Positions 25,504 to 34,401 are shown, numbered from the stretch's first letter. The stretch: DNA of 64,000 nucleotides from Methylophaga sp. (GCA_002733715.2 NVWQ02000059.1:1-64000), one strand, 5' to 3'. Notes: a model not told the origin generated them from the letters alone. Numbers and translations: made by a program.

Positions 25504-26625
25504 ATGAGTACCAAAGCTTCTGGATTTCAGCTAATTCCCGACACTACGGACAAAATTTCTCTCGTCTTGCAGGGAGATTGGACTCAAGATCAGCAATCTC
25601 CCGACTTTTCTGGTCTACACTCAGCACTTCAATCTAACGCATCTCTTCGTCACCTTCTGGTTACTGGATCTGACTTAGATGAATGGGACTCCACACTCAT
25701 GGCATTTTTGTTGCAATGCCACAATTATTGCCAAGCTAACAATATAGACTTTAAAACACAGAACTTGCCTGATGGCGCCGAAAAACTACTTGAAGTCGCA
25801 ACTGCTGTAGCTCCTCACCAACGACCAGAAGACGCTAAAAAATCATGGTTAGTCTCGGTTAGTCCAGCGAATATAATAAAATATTTCACCTCTTCCCTAG
25901 CATTTATTGGCGAAGTAGCCATTGCGCTAGCAAAACTAGTGGCGGGAAAATCCAATACTCGCATGGTTGACTTCAAAACCTTTTGCTATGAAGCGGGGCC
26001 AAGTGCATTTGCTATTATCAGCTTAGTCAGTGTACTCGTAGGGATGATTCTCGCCTACCTGGGTGCGGTACAACTGGCACAATTTGGTGCCGAAGTATAT
26101 GTTGCCGACCTTGTGGTCGTTGGTATCCTACGTGAAATGGGCGTGCTAATGACCGCCATTGTGATAGCGGGGCGTACCGGAGCAGCTTATGCTGCCCAGC
26201 TTGGAACAATGCAGACTAACGATGAAATTGATGCCATTATTACCATGGGGATATCGCCAATTGAATTCCTAGTTATACCTAGAATATTGGCGTTAGTGCT
26301 GGTGATGCCACTACTGACTATTTATGCTAACCTTCTAGGAATCATCGGAGGAGGTATTGTTGCAGGTAGTATGGATATTAGCCCTTTACAATATATCCAT
26401 CAAGCTGGGGGCGCTTTGTCTTGGACTCATATCTCAGTAGGGCTGATAAAAAGTATCGTCTTTGCCCTATTAATCGCCGTTGCTGGTTGTCGTGCAGGCA
26501 TTAACTCTGGACGTAGCTCCGCAGCGGTGGGACAAGCTGCCACCCAAGCCGTGGTCACCTCAATTGTGTATCTTATAATTGCAGATGCCGCGATCAATAT
26601 CATCTCTCAGCAAATAGGTGTGTAA
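25504..26625 (+). CDS. MlaE-type ABC permease with N-terminal STAS domain
   Basis: A 373-residue inner-membrane permease of the MlaE family, for phospholipid or hydrophobic-substrate transport with an MCE protein. An N-terminal STAS-like domain (about residues 15-105, MlaB-like) is fused to the membrane domain (about 120-373). The membrane domain carries REMGVLMTAIVIAGRTGAAY, EIDAIITMGISPIEFLVIPR and GCRAGINSGRSSAAVG. The fusion makes a separate MlaB unnecessary. It is the first of four tightly packed genes with ATPase, MCE protein and lipoprotein. Confidence 0.92.
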   Translation: MSTKASGFQLIPDTTDKISLVLQGDWTQDQQSPDFSGLHSALQSNASLRHLLVTGSDLDEWDSTLMAFLLQCHNYCQANNIDFKTQNLPDGAEKLLEVATAVAPHQRPEDAKKSWLVSVSPANIIKYFTSSLAFIGEVAIALAKLVAGKSNTRMVDFKTFCYEAGPSAFAIISLVSVLVGMILAYLGAVQLAQFGAEVYVADLVVVGILREMGVLMTAIVIAGRTGAAYAAQLGTMQTNDEIDAIITMGISPIEFLVIPRILALVLVMPLLTIYANLLGIIGGGIVAGSMDISPLQYIHQAGGALSWTHISVGLIKSIVFALLIAVAGCRAGINSGRSSAAVGQAATQAVVTSIVYLIIADAAINIISQQIGV

Positions 26626-26626
26626 G

Positions 26627-27409
26627 ATGACCAATAATACGGCAGCACATATAGAGATTCGAAACCTGACAATGGCCTATGGTTCATTTGTTATTCAGCG
26701 CGACTTAAACTTCGATATAAACCGTGGTGATATATTCGTTATTATGGGTGGCAGTGGTTGTGGCAAAAGCACCTTACTCAAGCACATGCTTGGCCTGATT
26801 ACACCTAAAAAAGGTGACATTCTTTACAATGGCGATAGCTTTGTTAATGCTTCTTCTGAACAGCAAGATGCTGTACGTCAACATTGGGGAATCACCTACC
26901 AATCTGGCGGTCTATTTAGCGCGATGACCTTAGCAGAAAACATAAACCTGCCTTTACAGCTCTATACAAACTACAGCAAATCAGAAATAGCCGATATTAT
27001 CGCCTACAAACTAGCCTTGGTTGGGCTGGCAGGCTATCAAGACTATTATCCATCTGAAATAAGTGGTGGTATGCGTAAACGTGCCGCACTGGCTAGAGCG
27101 ATTGCTTTAGACCCAGAGATTCTCTTTTTTGATGAACCTTCTGCGGGTCTAGATCCCATTAGCTCTCGATTGCTCGATGAATTAATCGTGCAAATGAAAG
27201 AATCACTCGGCGCCACTGTAGTAATGGTGACGCATGAATTACCTAGCATCTTTGATATAGCAACAAATTCCATCTACCTAGATGCAAATACACGTACAAT
27301 GATCGGCTACGGCGATCCTCAATACTTACGAGATCACAGTGACCAGGTCGTTGTTAAACAATTTCTAGCTAGAGGCATTGAGCCCAAAAAAACAACAGGT
27401 GAGTATTGA
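26627..27409 (+). CDS. MlaF-type ABC transporter ATPase
   Basis: ATP-hydrolysing subunit energising the MlaE permease. The 260-residue product has Walker A GGSGCGKST (about residues 43-51), Q-loop YQSGGLF (about 90-96), a divergent signature SGGMRKRAALARA (about 145-157), Walker B EILFFDEPSAGLDP (about 164-177) and the switch His in VTHELPS. The ATG at 26627, one base after the permease stop, is preferred to a GTG nine bases earlier. MlaF-family signature and context are consistent. Confidence 0.94.
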   Translation: MTNNTAAHIEIRNLTMAYGSFVIQRDLNFDINRGDIFVIMGGSGCGKSTLLKHMLGLITPKKGDILYNGDSFVNASSEQQDAVRQHWGITYQSGGLFSAMTLAENINLPLQLYTNYSKSEIADIIAYKLALVGLAGYQDYYPSEISGGMRKRAALARAIALDPEILFFDEPSAGLDPISSRLLDELIVQMKESLGATVVMVTHELPSIFDIATNSIYLDANTRTMIGYGDPQYLRDHSDQVVVKQFLARGIEPKKTTGEY

Positions 27410-28479
27410 TGAGAGATAATCCCAATACAGTAACGATAGGTGCATTCATCATCGGTGCCGTGTTAATCGCGATCTCTACGTTCATATTTATTAACAGTTC
27501 TGGCTGGGGAAGTCATGGTAATAAGGTCGTCATGGCGTTTGAAGAATCAGTTAAAGGTTTATCTGTCGGCGCGCCCATTGCCTTGCGTGGCGTACAAATT
27601 GGTCAAGTCACTGATATTCGTCTTATTTTCGACACTGATACAATCGAAGTAATCACCATTGTAGAAGCCGATATTGATAAAAATACCTATGAAACAAAAG
27701 GAAATCTTAGTAACGATATATCCCATCAACTTGTTGATAAAGGCTTACGTGCACAACTAGGCAGCCAAAGCTTACTGACGGGGCTGTTATACATCCAACT
27801 AGATTTTCACCCAAACAGTGGAATAAATCTTGTTAAAATCGACTCACCCTACGCCCAAATCCCCACCATACCTACTGATCTGCAACGCATAACTCAAGAG
27901 CTTCAATCAATGAATTTTGGTGCCATTGCTAAAGACATAGAATCTATTGCAAGTGGTATAGAACATTTTATAAATATTGAGTCTGTTAAAAATTTACCTG
28001 ACGATTTACACAACACGTTAATCTCACTAACTGCAATGGCAAGGCAATTCGAAACGACTGTTGAGCGGTTTGTTGGCGCAGAGGCTTTTCAAAAATTACC
28101 TGACGACTTACATTCTGCTTTAAATTCAATAACAAAAATGACCCATCGGCTCACAGTACAAATTGATAGTTCTGGACCAAAACTTGATAAGGTATTAGTT
28201 GATGCATCCAAAAGCATGGATACATTCAACACTGAAATTCCAAAAATCTCATCGGCGGCAATTACCACACTCACAACACTTCAACCGGCTATTGTGGCGT
28301 TTGAACAAACCATGTCAGAAATTAACGCTCTTGTTTCTGATGACTCGGCTACAATCTACAGACTCCGGCAGGCGCTACGTGAAGTCGCTCTCGCTGGCCG
28401 AGAATTACAGCTGTTGGCGAAAACATTAGAAGAGCACCCTGAAGCCCTCATCAGAGGCTTAAGTAAGGATAAGGAATGA
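27409..28479 (+). CDS. MCE-domain protein (MlaD/PqiB-like)
   Basis: A 356-residue periplasmic lipid-binding subunit anchored by one N-terminal helix (about residues 10-30). One MCE domain follows (VKGLSVGAPIALRGVQIGQV, about 49-68). The long C-terminal region has helical repeats: KNLPDDLHNTLISLTAM and QKLPDDLHSALNSITKM recur about 34 residues apart. This tail is longer than E. coli MlaD and resembles MCE proteins with extended needle-like helices. Its ATG overlaps the ATPase stop (TGATG), indicating coupling. It forms a complex with the permease and ATPase and presumably hands lipids across the periplasm. Confidence 0.92.
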   Translation: MRDNPNTVTIGAFIIGAVLIAISTFIFINSSGWGSHGNKVVMAFEESVKGLSVGAPIALRGVQIGQVTDIRLIFDTDTIEVITIVEADIDKNTYETKGNLSNDISHQLVDKGLRAQLGSQSLLTGLLYIQLDFHPNSGINLVKIDSPYAQIPTIPTDLQRITQELQSMNFGAIAKDIESIASGIEHFINIESVKNLPDDLHNTLISLTAMARQFETTVERFVGAEAFQKLPDDLHSALNSITKMTHRLTVQIDSSGPKLDKVLVDASKSMDTFNTEIPKISSAAITTLTTLQPAIVAFEQTMSEINALVSDDSATIYRLRQALREVALAGRELQLLAKTLEEHPEALIRGLSKDKE

Positions 28480-29084
28480 GCACACTTATTAAAACCATTA
28501 TGATCGCCTTTACCATGTTAGCGGTAGTAAGCGGATGTGGAACAACACCTAACAGCAATTACTATTTGTTAAACAGCAGCGCAGCACAAGCACCTATCGG
28601 CTCTAGCCCTTCGTTAGGTATTGGTCCTATCACTATTCCCGAATACCTGAACCGTAATGCCTTTATTTACACACTTGATGGCAACAAACTGCATATTGCC
28701 AAGTTTGAACGCTGGGCAGAACCGTTAGATACCGGCATTATGCGTATTATCCAATTAAACTTAGCTTCTTTATTGAACACTCAAAATGTACAGAGTTACC
28801 CTTGGTCTGGAAAAAAACGACCTGAATACGGCATTGAAGTATCGGTATTAATCTTAGATGCCAATGATACGCAGGCAAAATTAACGGCTGAATGGCATAT
28901 TTACAGACCCGAAAGCAATGAAACCGTTATTAGAAGAATAAGTGAATTAAAACAAACAATGGCAGAAGGCTCCATTGTCGCAACCGATATTGAACCGGCT
29001 TATAGCAAATTATTTTTCCAGCTAAGTGAAGTTATTGCTACTGCGATTACTGAAGATATTAAAATGTCACACACTGGGCCATAG
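28476..29084 (+). CDS. PqiC-like ABC-transport auxiliary lipoprotein
   Basis: A 202-residue outer-membrane lipoprotein of the PqiC/ABC-type auxiliary family, with lipobox VSGC (about residue 21). The LGIGPITIPEYLNR block (about 47-60) and FERWAEPLDTGIMRII (about 76-91) are typical. PqiC docks the MCE protein to the outer membrane in the Pqi system. It starts at an ATGA overlap with the MCE gene. Its last few codons (IKMSHTGP) coincide with the beginning of a kinase-tail remnant and may be a fusion product of the insertion. Confidence 0.87.
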   Translation: MSTLIKTIMIAFTMLAVVSGCGTTPNSNYYLLNSSAAQAPIGSSPSLGIGPITIPEYLNRNAFIYTLDGNKLHIAKFERWAEPLDTGIMRIIQLNLASLLNTQNVQSYPWSGKKRPEYGIEVSVLILDANDTQAKLTAEWHIYRPESNETVIRRISELKQTMAEGSIVATDIEPAYSKLFFQLSEVIATAITEDIKMSHTGP

Positions 29085-29139
29085 CTTTAGTATGGATGAA
29101 TTTTCGGAGCGATTTGAGTTGAGTTTTGGAGGAGTATTT
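29080..29139 (+). pseudogene. second copy of the PfkB kinase 3' end
   Basis: Reading from 29080 gives HSFSMDEFSERFELSFGGVF, matching the last residues of the kinase at 21525-22457 (HTFTMDEFAERFEQSFGRAL). DNA identity over the shared stretch is about 80% by eye. It has no start codon or catalytic region. It marks the right edge of the 22.5-29.1 kb accessory block. Confidence 0.8.
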
Positions 29140-29158
29140 AAAATAGGTAGCACCGTAG

Positions 29159-29184
29159 GTCGGATAAGCGTAGCGTCATCCGAC
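29159..29184. repeat. REP-like palindrome (GTCGGAT type)
   Basis: GTCGGAT and ATCCGAC arms around AAGCGTAGCGTC, between the kinase-tail remnant and dinB. It resembles the widespread GTCGGATAAGGCGTAGCC repeats of enteric and other gammaproteobacteria. Confidence 0.75.
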
Positions 29185-29226
29185 AAATGACTCAAGATAC
29201 TTTCTACTGCACGCTGCCGCTGAGCA

Positions 29227-30318
29227 TCAATCTTCTAAAGAAAAACCCAACTGCAACTCTTCAATACCTCCAACATCAGAATCCCGAACAAACCCACCAG
29301 CCGTAACCCCAACCAAGCGAACAGCCTGTTTACCAGCATCGGTTCGAGAAAGAAGTTCGGGCAATAACATTTTAAAATCATTCAACGTAGCTAATACCTC
29401 AGATGAACTCTGAGCCCGAGTAACCTGCTGAAAATTAGCATACTTCACTTTAACCGTCAGCGTTCGAGCTTCTAATTCAAGCGCTTGCAAGCGTTCAAAT
29501 ACAATCTCAGCAAGCAATTCCAACTGCCTAAGTAATTCATCCACATCCATCATATCTGAAGAAAAGGTCGTTTCCTTACCTAAAGATTTACGAATGCGAG
29601 TACTCCGCACAGGACGCTCATCAATAGCACGAGAAATATTGTAATAATATTGACCTGACTTACCAAAGTGAGTAGTTAAATTTTTCTGTGACCATTGGCG
29701 TAAATCTTTGCCGGTTTTAATGTCCAACTTATTCATCTTAGCTTCAGTTGCAGGGCCAATACCATGAAACTTGCCAATCGCTAATTGGGCAACAAAGGCT
29801 TCACCCTGCTCAGGTTTGATCAGATATAAACCATCGGGCTTATCCATATCAGATGCAATTTTGGCTAAAAATTTATTATAGGAAACACCGGCAGAAGCGA
29901 CTAAGTTAGTCTCTTCTAAAATATCACGTTTAATGGCCTGGGCTATACGTGTCGCCGAACCATCAAAATCTGCCGTGTAGGTAACATCTAAAGATGCTTC
30001 ATCTAAAGATAACGGTTCAACTTCAGATGCATAACGCCAAAATATTTCACGTATTTTTTCTGATACTTCACGGTAGGCTTCAAAGCGTGGAGGAACAAAT
30101 AAGGCTTGCGGGCATAAGCGATAAGCTTGAGAACACGGCATGGCTGAATGAATACCAAATTGTCGCGCTTCATAACTACAGGCTGCCACCACACCTCGGC
30201 TATTAGGCTGACCACCTACAATCAGTGGTTTTCCTTTAAATTCAGGATTATCACGTTGTTCAACGGAGGCAAAAAAGGCATCCATATCAACATGGATTAT
30301 TTTACGTTGTTGCGGCAT
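29227..30318 (-). CDS. dinB: DNA polymerase IV
   Basis: Y-family translesion polymerase. The 363-residue product has the metal site HVDMDAFFASVEQRDNP (about residues 9-25), the second acidic cluster PLSLDEASLDVTY (about 101-113) and a little-finger domain from about 240. The beta-clamp-binding QLGF near the C-terminus (LQLGFSLED) is consistent with clamp interaction. Its ATG follows the pgpA stop directly (TAAATG), so it belongs to the ribH-nusB-thiL-pgpA transcription direction. Confidence 0.96.
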   Translation of the reverse strand: MPQQRKIIHVDMDAFFASVEQRDNPEFKGKPLIVGGQPNSRGVVAACSYEARQFGIHSAMPCSQAYRLCPQALFVPPRFEAYREVSEKIREIFWRYASEVEPLSLDEASLDVTYTADFDGSATRIAQAIKRDILEETNLVASAGVSYNKFLAKIASDMDKPDGLYLIKPEQGEAFVAQLAIGKFHGIGPATEAKMNKLDIKTGKDLRQWSQKNLTTHFGKSGQYYYNISRAIDERPVRSTRIRKSLGKETTFSSDMMDVDELLRQLELLAEIVFERLQALELEARTLTVKVKYANFQQVTRAQSSSEVLATLNDFKMLLPELLSRTDAGKQAVRLVGVTAGGFVRDSDVGGIEELQLGFSLED

Positions 30319-30816
30319 TTACCAAGTGATAGTCGGCGCTACATGATATAGCCATTGAATAACTGCAAGCGAAAATATCCCCGCAATGACATCATCCACC
30401 ATAATGCCTAAACCACCATGAATTGCTTTATCGGCTAGATTAATCGGCCATGGTTTTAAAATATCGAAAAAACGGAATAATACAAAACCTAACACCATCC
30501 ACTGCCAACCAGAAGGTGCGGCAATCATTGTAATTAAATAACCGACAATTTCATCCCACACTACTGCAGAAGGGTCATCTGACCGAAGCCATTCAGCCGA
30601 TTTTTGGCAAATCCAAATGCCAGCAAGAAAGGCTAACACCACCAATGATATATAGGTAATTAACGGCAAGTCTTGCATTAACCAATAAATGGGTAAGGCA
30701 GCTAAAGTGCCGAATGTACCGGGTGCTTTTGGTGCCAAGCCTGAACCAAACCCTAGCCCCAGAAAACAAGCGGGTCGCTTTAGTAATTCACTAAAGTTAA
30801 TTTGCGAAGTGTTCAT
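30319..30816 (-). CDS. pgpA: phosphatidylglycerophosphatase A
   Basis: Dephosphorylates phosphatidylglycerol phosphate in the inner membrane. The 165-residue product has the FGSGLAPKAPGTFGTLAALP block (about residues 23-42), VWDEIVGYLI (about 85-94) and the terminal DDVIAGIF (about 141-148), with several hydrophobic helices. It overlaps the thiL end by 20 bases, the usual ribH-nusB-thiL-pgpA layout. Confidence 0.95.
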   Translation of the reverse strand: MNTSQINFSELLKRPACFLGLGFGSGLAPKAPGTFGTLAALPIYWLMQDLPLITYISLVVLAFLAGIWICQKSAEWLRSDDPSAVVWDEIVGYLITMIAAPSGWQWMVLGFVLFRFFDILKPWPINLADKAIHGGLGIMVDDVIAGIFSLAVIQWLYHVAPTITW

Positions 30817-31771
30817 AGCCTATTCCTGTTAATTCGATTAACTTATCGTTGTCATCAATATAATAAATACCGTCATCATCAGTGATCATTCCGATTCGAG
30901 TTACTTGGCCTTTGAATCGCTTTTCAATTTCGGCATAGTGTTGTGGCGGCACGATAAAGCATAATTCGTAATCATCCCCCGAATGTAATGCTAGTGCTAA
31001 TGCAACTTTGTGATTAATTTTTGTTAATGCTTTCGATAGAGGTAAGTTATCTAGATTTAACCTGGCACCTACATTACTTCTATCAAGGATATGTTCTAAA
31101 TCAACCAATAATCCATCTGAAATATCGATTGCAGATGTGGCTAAACCTAATAACTGTTGCCCAAGAGCTATTTGAGCTGTCGGCTGCTCTAATCTCTGCT
31201 GCAAATAACGTATATCGTCACTATTTAACTTATCATCATTCAGCTGTTGTAGCTTTTGCTGTAGTGCTGCGCCGGCATCGCCTAGCGTGCCCGATACATA
31301 AATCATATCACCTAGTTTTGCATTACTACGACGCATTGTTTTAGTTTGGTCGACAAAGCCATGTACTTGAATACTTATCGTTAACGGCCCTTCGGTTGTA
31401 TCACCGCCGACTAGCTGAATATTATGTTCGTTTGCTAATTTAGCAAGGCCTTGAGAAAACTTTTTTAGCCAAGTGTCATTAACTTCAGGCAAAGTAAGCG
31501 CTAAGGTAAACCAAGCGGGTTGAGCCCCCATAGCAGCTAGATCACTTAAACCAACTGCTAGGCTTTTATAACCCAAATTTTCAGGGGCGACATCGGCGAA
31601 AAAATGAATGCCTTCAACCAGCGTGTCAATAGAAACGGCAATAGCATGATTAGGTAAAGGTATTAGTAACGCACAATCATCACCAATGCCTAGTTCGACA
31701 TCATCACGCTGAGTAGTTAGCTGTTCAAAATATTTCTGGATTAGAGAGAATTCGTTCACTGATCCTGACAC
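30797..31771 (-). CDS. thiL: thiamine-monophosphate kinase
   Basis: Phosphorylates thiamine monophosphate to thiamine diphosphate, the last step of the de novo pathway. The 324-residue product has the metal and ATP site GIGDDCALL (about residues 24-32), YKSLAVGLSDLAAMGAQP (about 64-81), VGGDTTEGP (about 114-122) and DISDGLLVDL (about 208-217). It is separated from nusB by a ~120-base repeat-bearing gap and overlaps pgpA. It works alongside the salvage cassette at 45.7-49.7 kb. Confidence 0.96.
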   Translation of the reverse strand: MSGSVNEFSLIQKYFEQLTTQRDDVELGIGDDCALLIPLPNHAIAVSIDTLVEGIHFFADVAPENLGYKSLAVGLSDLAAMGAQPAWFTLALTLPEVNDTWLKKFSQGLAKLANEHNIQLVGGDTTEGPLTISIQVHGFVDQTKTMRRSNAKLGDMIYVSGTLGDAGAALQQKLQQLNDDKLNSDDIRYLQQRLEQPTAQIALGQQLLGLATSAIDISDGLLVDLEHILDRSNVGARLNLDNLPLSKALTKINHKVALALALHSGDDYELCFIVPPQHYAEIEKRFKGQVTRIGMITDDDGIYYIDDNDKLIELTGIGYEHFAN

Positions 31772-31780
31772 CTCTTAATT

Positions 31781-31880
31781 CGTCATCCCCGTACTTTTTA
31801 GCGGGGATCTTTGAAAATATTATAGATTCCGGCTAACAAGCCTACCGAAACGAAGTAACCGCAGGATCAATGACGGGGAT
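31781..31880. repeat. REP-like palindromes between thiL and nusB
   Basis: A CGTCATCCCCG/GCGGGGAT half-palindrome at one end and ATGACGGGGAT near the other, with a GATTCCGGCTAAC-type spacer. It is a relative of the element at 283-313 and lies within the nusB-thiL transcript. Confidence 0.65.
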
Positions 31881-31889
31881 ATTTTTAAC

Positions 31890-32342
31890 TTACGACTTTT
31901 TACGTCGCTCTTTTGAAGCTTTATACTCGACAGCGCGAAGCTTAGAACCCATTTTATCCAAGACGCCATTAACGTATTTATGGCCTTTCTCACCGCCAAA
32001 TGATTTTGCCAATTCAACCGCTTCATTTAACACCACACGATAAGGCACTTCTGGGCGGTGAATAAATTCAAATACAGCAAGCCGCAACACAGAACTTTCT
32101 ACAGGATCGATTTCAGCTAAATCACGATCAACTGCAAAGGCTAACTCTGTATCTAAGTTAGATATTTCTTTTGATACACCATCAACCAAGCCGTTAAAAT
32201 ATTTCATATCCATCTTGTCAGAATTTTCAGCTGTTACAAAATCGAGTGCTGCTTTTTCTAATTCTTGCTTGTTCACTAGTGCTTGATACAACGCTTGCAC
32301 AGCAGCTGCACGAGAATGAGAACGCGGTAAAACTCTTGCCAT
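31890..32342 (-). CDS. nusB: transcription antitermination factor NusB
   Basis: Binds boxA RNA with S10 in rRNA antitermination. The 150-residue product has RSHSRAAAVQALYQ (about residues 7-20), SSVLRLAVFEF (about 83-93), VPYRVVLNEAVELAKSFGGE (about 99-118) and KYVNGVLDKM (about 122-131). Its ATG follows the ribH stop directly (TAAATG). A short basic tail ends the protein. Confidence 0.96.
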   Translation of the reverse strand: MARVLPRSHSRAAAVQALYQALVNKQELEKAALDFVTAENSDKMDMKYFNGLVDGVSKEISNLDTELAFAVDRDLAEIDPVESSVLRLAVFEFIHRPEVPYRVVLNEAVELAKSFGGEKGHKYVNGVLDKMGSKLRAVEYKASKERRKKS

Positions 32343-32825
32343 TTATTGTGCACTCTCAATTTGACGTAATACATTGACCATTTCAATGGTGCCCATTGCC
32401 GCTTCAGCGCCTTTATTGCCTGCTTTAGTACCAGCACGCTCAATAGCTTGCTCAATGGTATCAACCGTTAACACACCAAACGAGACCGGAATATCCATTT
32501 GCAAAGTTAGCTGACCTAAGCCTTTTGCACATTCACCTGCTACATATTCAAAATGAGGCGTGCCCCCACGAATAACGGCACCTAGTGCAATAATGGCATC
32601 ATATTTTCCCGTTTTCCCCATACGTTGCACGGCTAACGGAATTTCTACGGCACCTGGAACTCGTGCTAAATCAATATCACTTTCACTGACACCATGACGC
32701 ACTAAACAATCAATTGCACCTGAGATTAAATTAGCGACAATAAAGTCATTAAAGCGACCGGCGACGATACCTATTTTCATGCCTTTTGCTGAAAAATCAC
32801 CCGAAAATGTTGTGATATTACTCAT
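32343..32825 (-). CDS. ribH: 6,7-dimethyl-8-ribityllumazine synthase
   Basis: Condenses the ribityl-uracil intermediate with dihydroxybutanone phosphate in riboflavin synthesis. The 160-residue product has [20 protein letters not shown] (about residues 18-37), [14 protein letters not shown] (about 57-70), [20 protein letters not shown] (about 79-98) and [12 protein letters not shown] (about 116-127). It heads the ribH-nusB-thiL-pgpA-dinB run. Other rib genes are not in the window. Confidence 0.97.
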   Translation of the reverse strand: MSNITTFSGDFSAKGMKIGIVAGRFNDFIVANLISGAIDCLVRHGVSESDIDLARVPGAVEIPLAVQRMGKTGKYDAIIALGAVIRGGTPHFEYVAGECAKGLGQLTLQMDIPVSFGVLTVDTIEQAIERAGTKAGNKGAEAAMGTIEMVNVLRQIESAQ

Positions 32826-32902
32826 GGTTTTGATCTGTCCACATAGTCTAAAGTAGTTATTGTACTGTTTTTAGCGAGTTTCTGCCCGCTCAACGCATTG
32901 TT

Positions 32903-33757
32903 TTATAAATTTTTATTCTTGGCGTGGGGTAATCCCGCCGGATCAGCATCAATCATAAACCATTGATAAGGCTTTTTATCAATACGTACAGCAGTGAGTT
33001 GATCTCCCCACACTGCACCACTATCAGTTGAAAACACATTGCCGTATTGTCCTGTTCCTAATGTTGACCAATGGCCAAAGACAATACGATCATTTTTTGT
33101 TTTACGGTTAGGCATTTCAAACCACGGTAATTCACCCTTTGGTTTGTCTTTAGGTGCACCTTTAAACTTTAAGGCAAGTCGGCCATCTTCGTGACAATAT
33201 CGTAAACGCGTTAGGCAGTTGGTGATGTAACGTAATCTATCCCAACCTTCCATTCCCTTTTTCCATTTATCTGGTTTATTGCCATACATATTTTTGAAGA
33301 ATTCTCGCCAATTATCTCCACGCAGTACTTTTTCAACTTCCTTGGCTCTTTTTTTCACTTTTTTAAGTGACCACTGTGCAGGTAGGCCAGCATGCACCAT
33401 ACTAAAACCTAATTCGGCATCGTGATGAAATAAGGGTTGATGGCGCAGCCATGTAATTAGCTCTTCCCTATCGCCAGCATTGAGAATAGATTCCATGGTA
33501 TCCATACGGTGCTTGTGTTCGTTTACACCCGCCGCGGTTGCTAATAAATGAAGATCGTGATTGCCTAACACCACTTTAACAACATCAGGCCCCAGCAATT
33601 TTGCAAAACGAAGAACTTCCGCTGATTTAGGGCCACGATTAACAAGATCACCCGCCAGCCAGATTTGATCAATCGTAGGGTCAAACTCTACGAATTTAAG
33701 CAAATTTTGAAGCTCATCAAAACAACCTTGAACATCGCCTATTGCGTACACTGCCAT
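32903..33757 (-). CDS. apaH: bis(5'-nucleosyl)-tetraphosphatase, symmetrical
   Basis: Cleaves diadenosine tetraphosphate to two ADP. The 284-residue product has the calcineurin-like metal motifs AIGDVQGCFDEL (about residues 5-16), LAGDLVNRGPKS (about 34-45), LGNHDLHLLA (about 64-73) and a late HWSTLG. Length fits the family. In E. coli apaH lies with rsmA and pdxA; here it stands alone between ribH and the cysI cluster. A 143-bp palindromic element lies upstream. Confidence 0.95.
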   Translation of the reverse strand: MAVYAIGDVQGCFDELQNLLKFVEFDPTIDQIWLAGDLVNRGPKSAEVLRFAKLLGPDVVKVVLGNHDLHLLATAAGVNEHKHRMDTMESILNAGDREELITWLRHQPLFHHDAELGFSMVHAGLPAQWSLKKVKKRAKEVEKVLRGDNWREFFKNMYGNKPDKWKKGMEGWDRLRYITNCLTRLRYCHEDGRLALKFKGAPKDKPKGELPWFEMPNRKTKNDRIVFGHWSTLGTGQYGNVFSTDSGAVWGDQLTAVRIDKKPYQWFMIDADPAGLPHAKNKNL

Positions 33758-33779
33758 CGAAAATAAACCCTTCTTATTA

Positions 33780-33922
33780 ATGAGACCTGTTCATGGTAAA
33801 TATTTTTCATCATGGCAAGGCGAAAATGTTCTAAAAAGCGCAGTTTACACGAAGTAAACGAGCATTTTTAGGTTATTTTTAACGCCGCCATGTTGAAAAT
33901 ATGCTCCATGCTCAGATCTCAT
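33780..33922. mobile_element. MITE-like palindromic element (143 bp), second family
   Basis: Terminal inverted repeats of about 36 bp: ATGAGACCTGTTCATGG at one end and CCATGCTCAGATCTCAT at the other. An internal CGCAGTTTAC/GTAAACGAGC inverted pair is also present. It is distinct in sequence from the 140-bp family at 4.3 and 5.3 kb. The TGA stop of the DUF934 gene lies inside its right terminus. No frame is encoded. Confidence 0.75.
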
Positions 33923-34401
33923 CTGCGACGATATAACGGCTCAGGTTTCAATACTGTAGTTTGATAGCTTTCACTAAAATCATCAAATGCTGCCATAGCG
34001 TCAATTAAACGATGTGAGCTTGCCATTTCAAAACTATTTATACCGCATTGTGACATATAAAATAGTTGATCATGCAAAATATCGCCTTGTGCTCTAATTT
34101 CACCTTTATAGTCATAACGATCACGCAAAAGCCGTGCAAAAGAATAACATCGACCATCAGTAAAGGCCGGAAAGTTAAGCACAACTAATTTGAATTTATC
34201 TAAGTCAGGAATGATTTCTTCCAATGGATCATCACCACTTAATCGTATGCCTAGGCCTCCATTATGCTTAACTAACGATTCATGTTCAGCTTGCCAACGT
34301 TCTAATGTTACCGTGACATCACCCAACACTAAATCTGCAGCTTCATCATCCAAATGCAGCCAATTGTCTTCAACAATTTTGCGATCTTTAATTATCTGCA
34401 T
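33919..34401 (-). CDS. DUF934 family protein linked to sulfite reductase
   Basis: A 160-residue DUF934 protein. It has the family core LDKFKLVVLNFPAFTDGRCY (about residues 67-86), SFARLLRDRYDYKGEIRAQG (about 87-106) and LHDQLFYMSQCGINSFEM (about 109-126). The start at 34401 is chosen because it overlaps the cysI stop by 14 bases and matches family N-termini; the frame continues 90 bases upstream. DUF934 genes are commonly located beside nitrite/sulfite reductase genes, suggesting an accessory role in sulfite reduction; the molecular function is not known. Confidence 0.88.
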   Translation of the reverse strand: MQIIKDRKIVEDNWLHLDDEAADLVLGDVTVTLERWQAEHESLVKHNGGLGIRLSGDDPLEEIIPDLDKFKLVVLNFPAFTDGRCYSFARLLRDRYDYKGEIRAQGDILHDQLFYMSQCGINSFEMASSHRLIDAMAAFDDFSESYQTTVLKPEPLYRRR

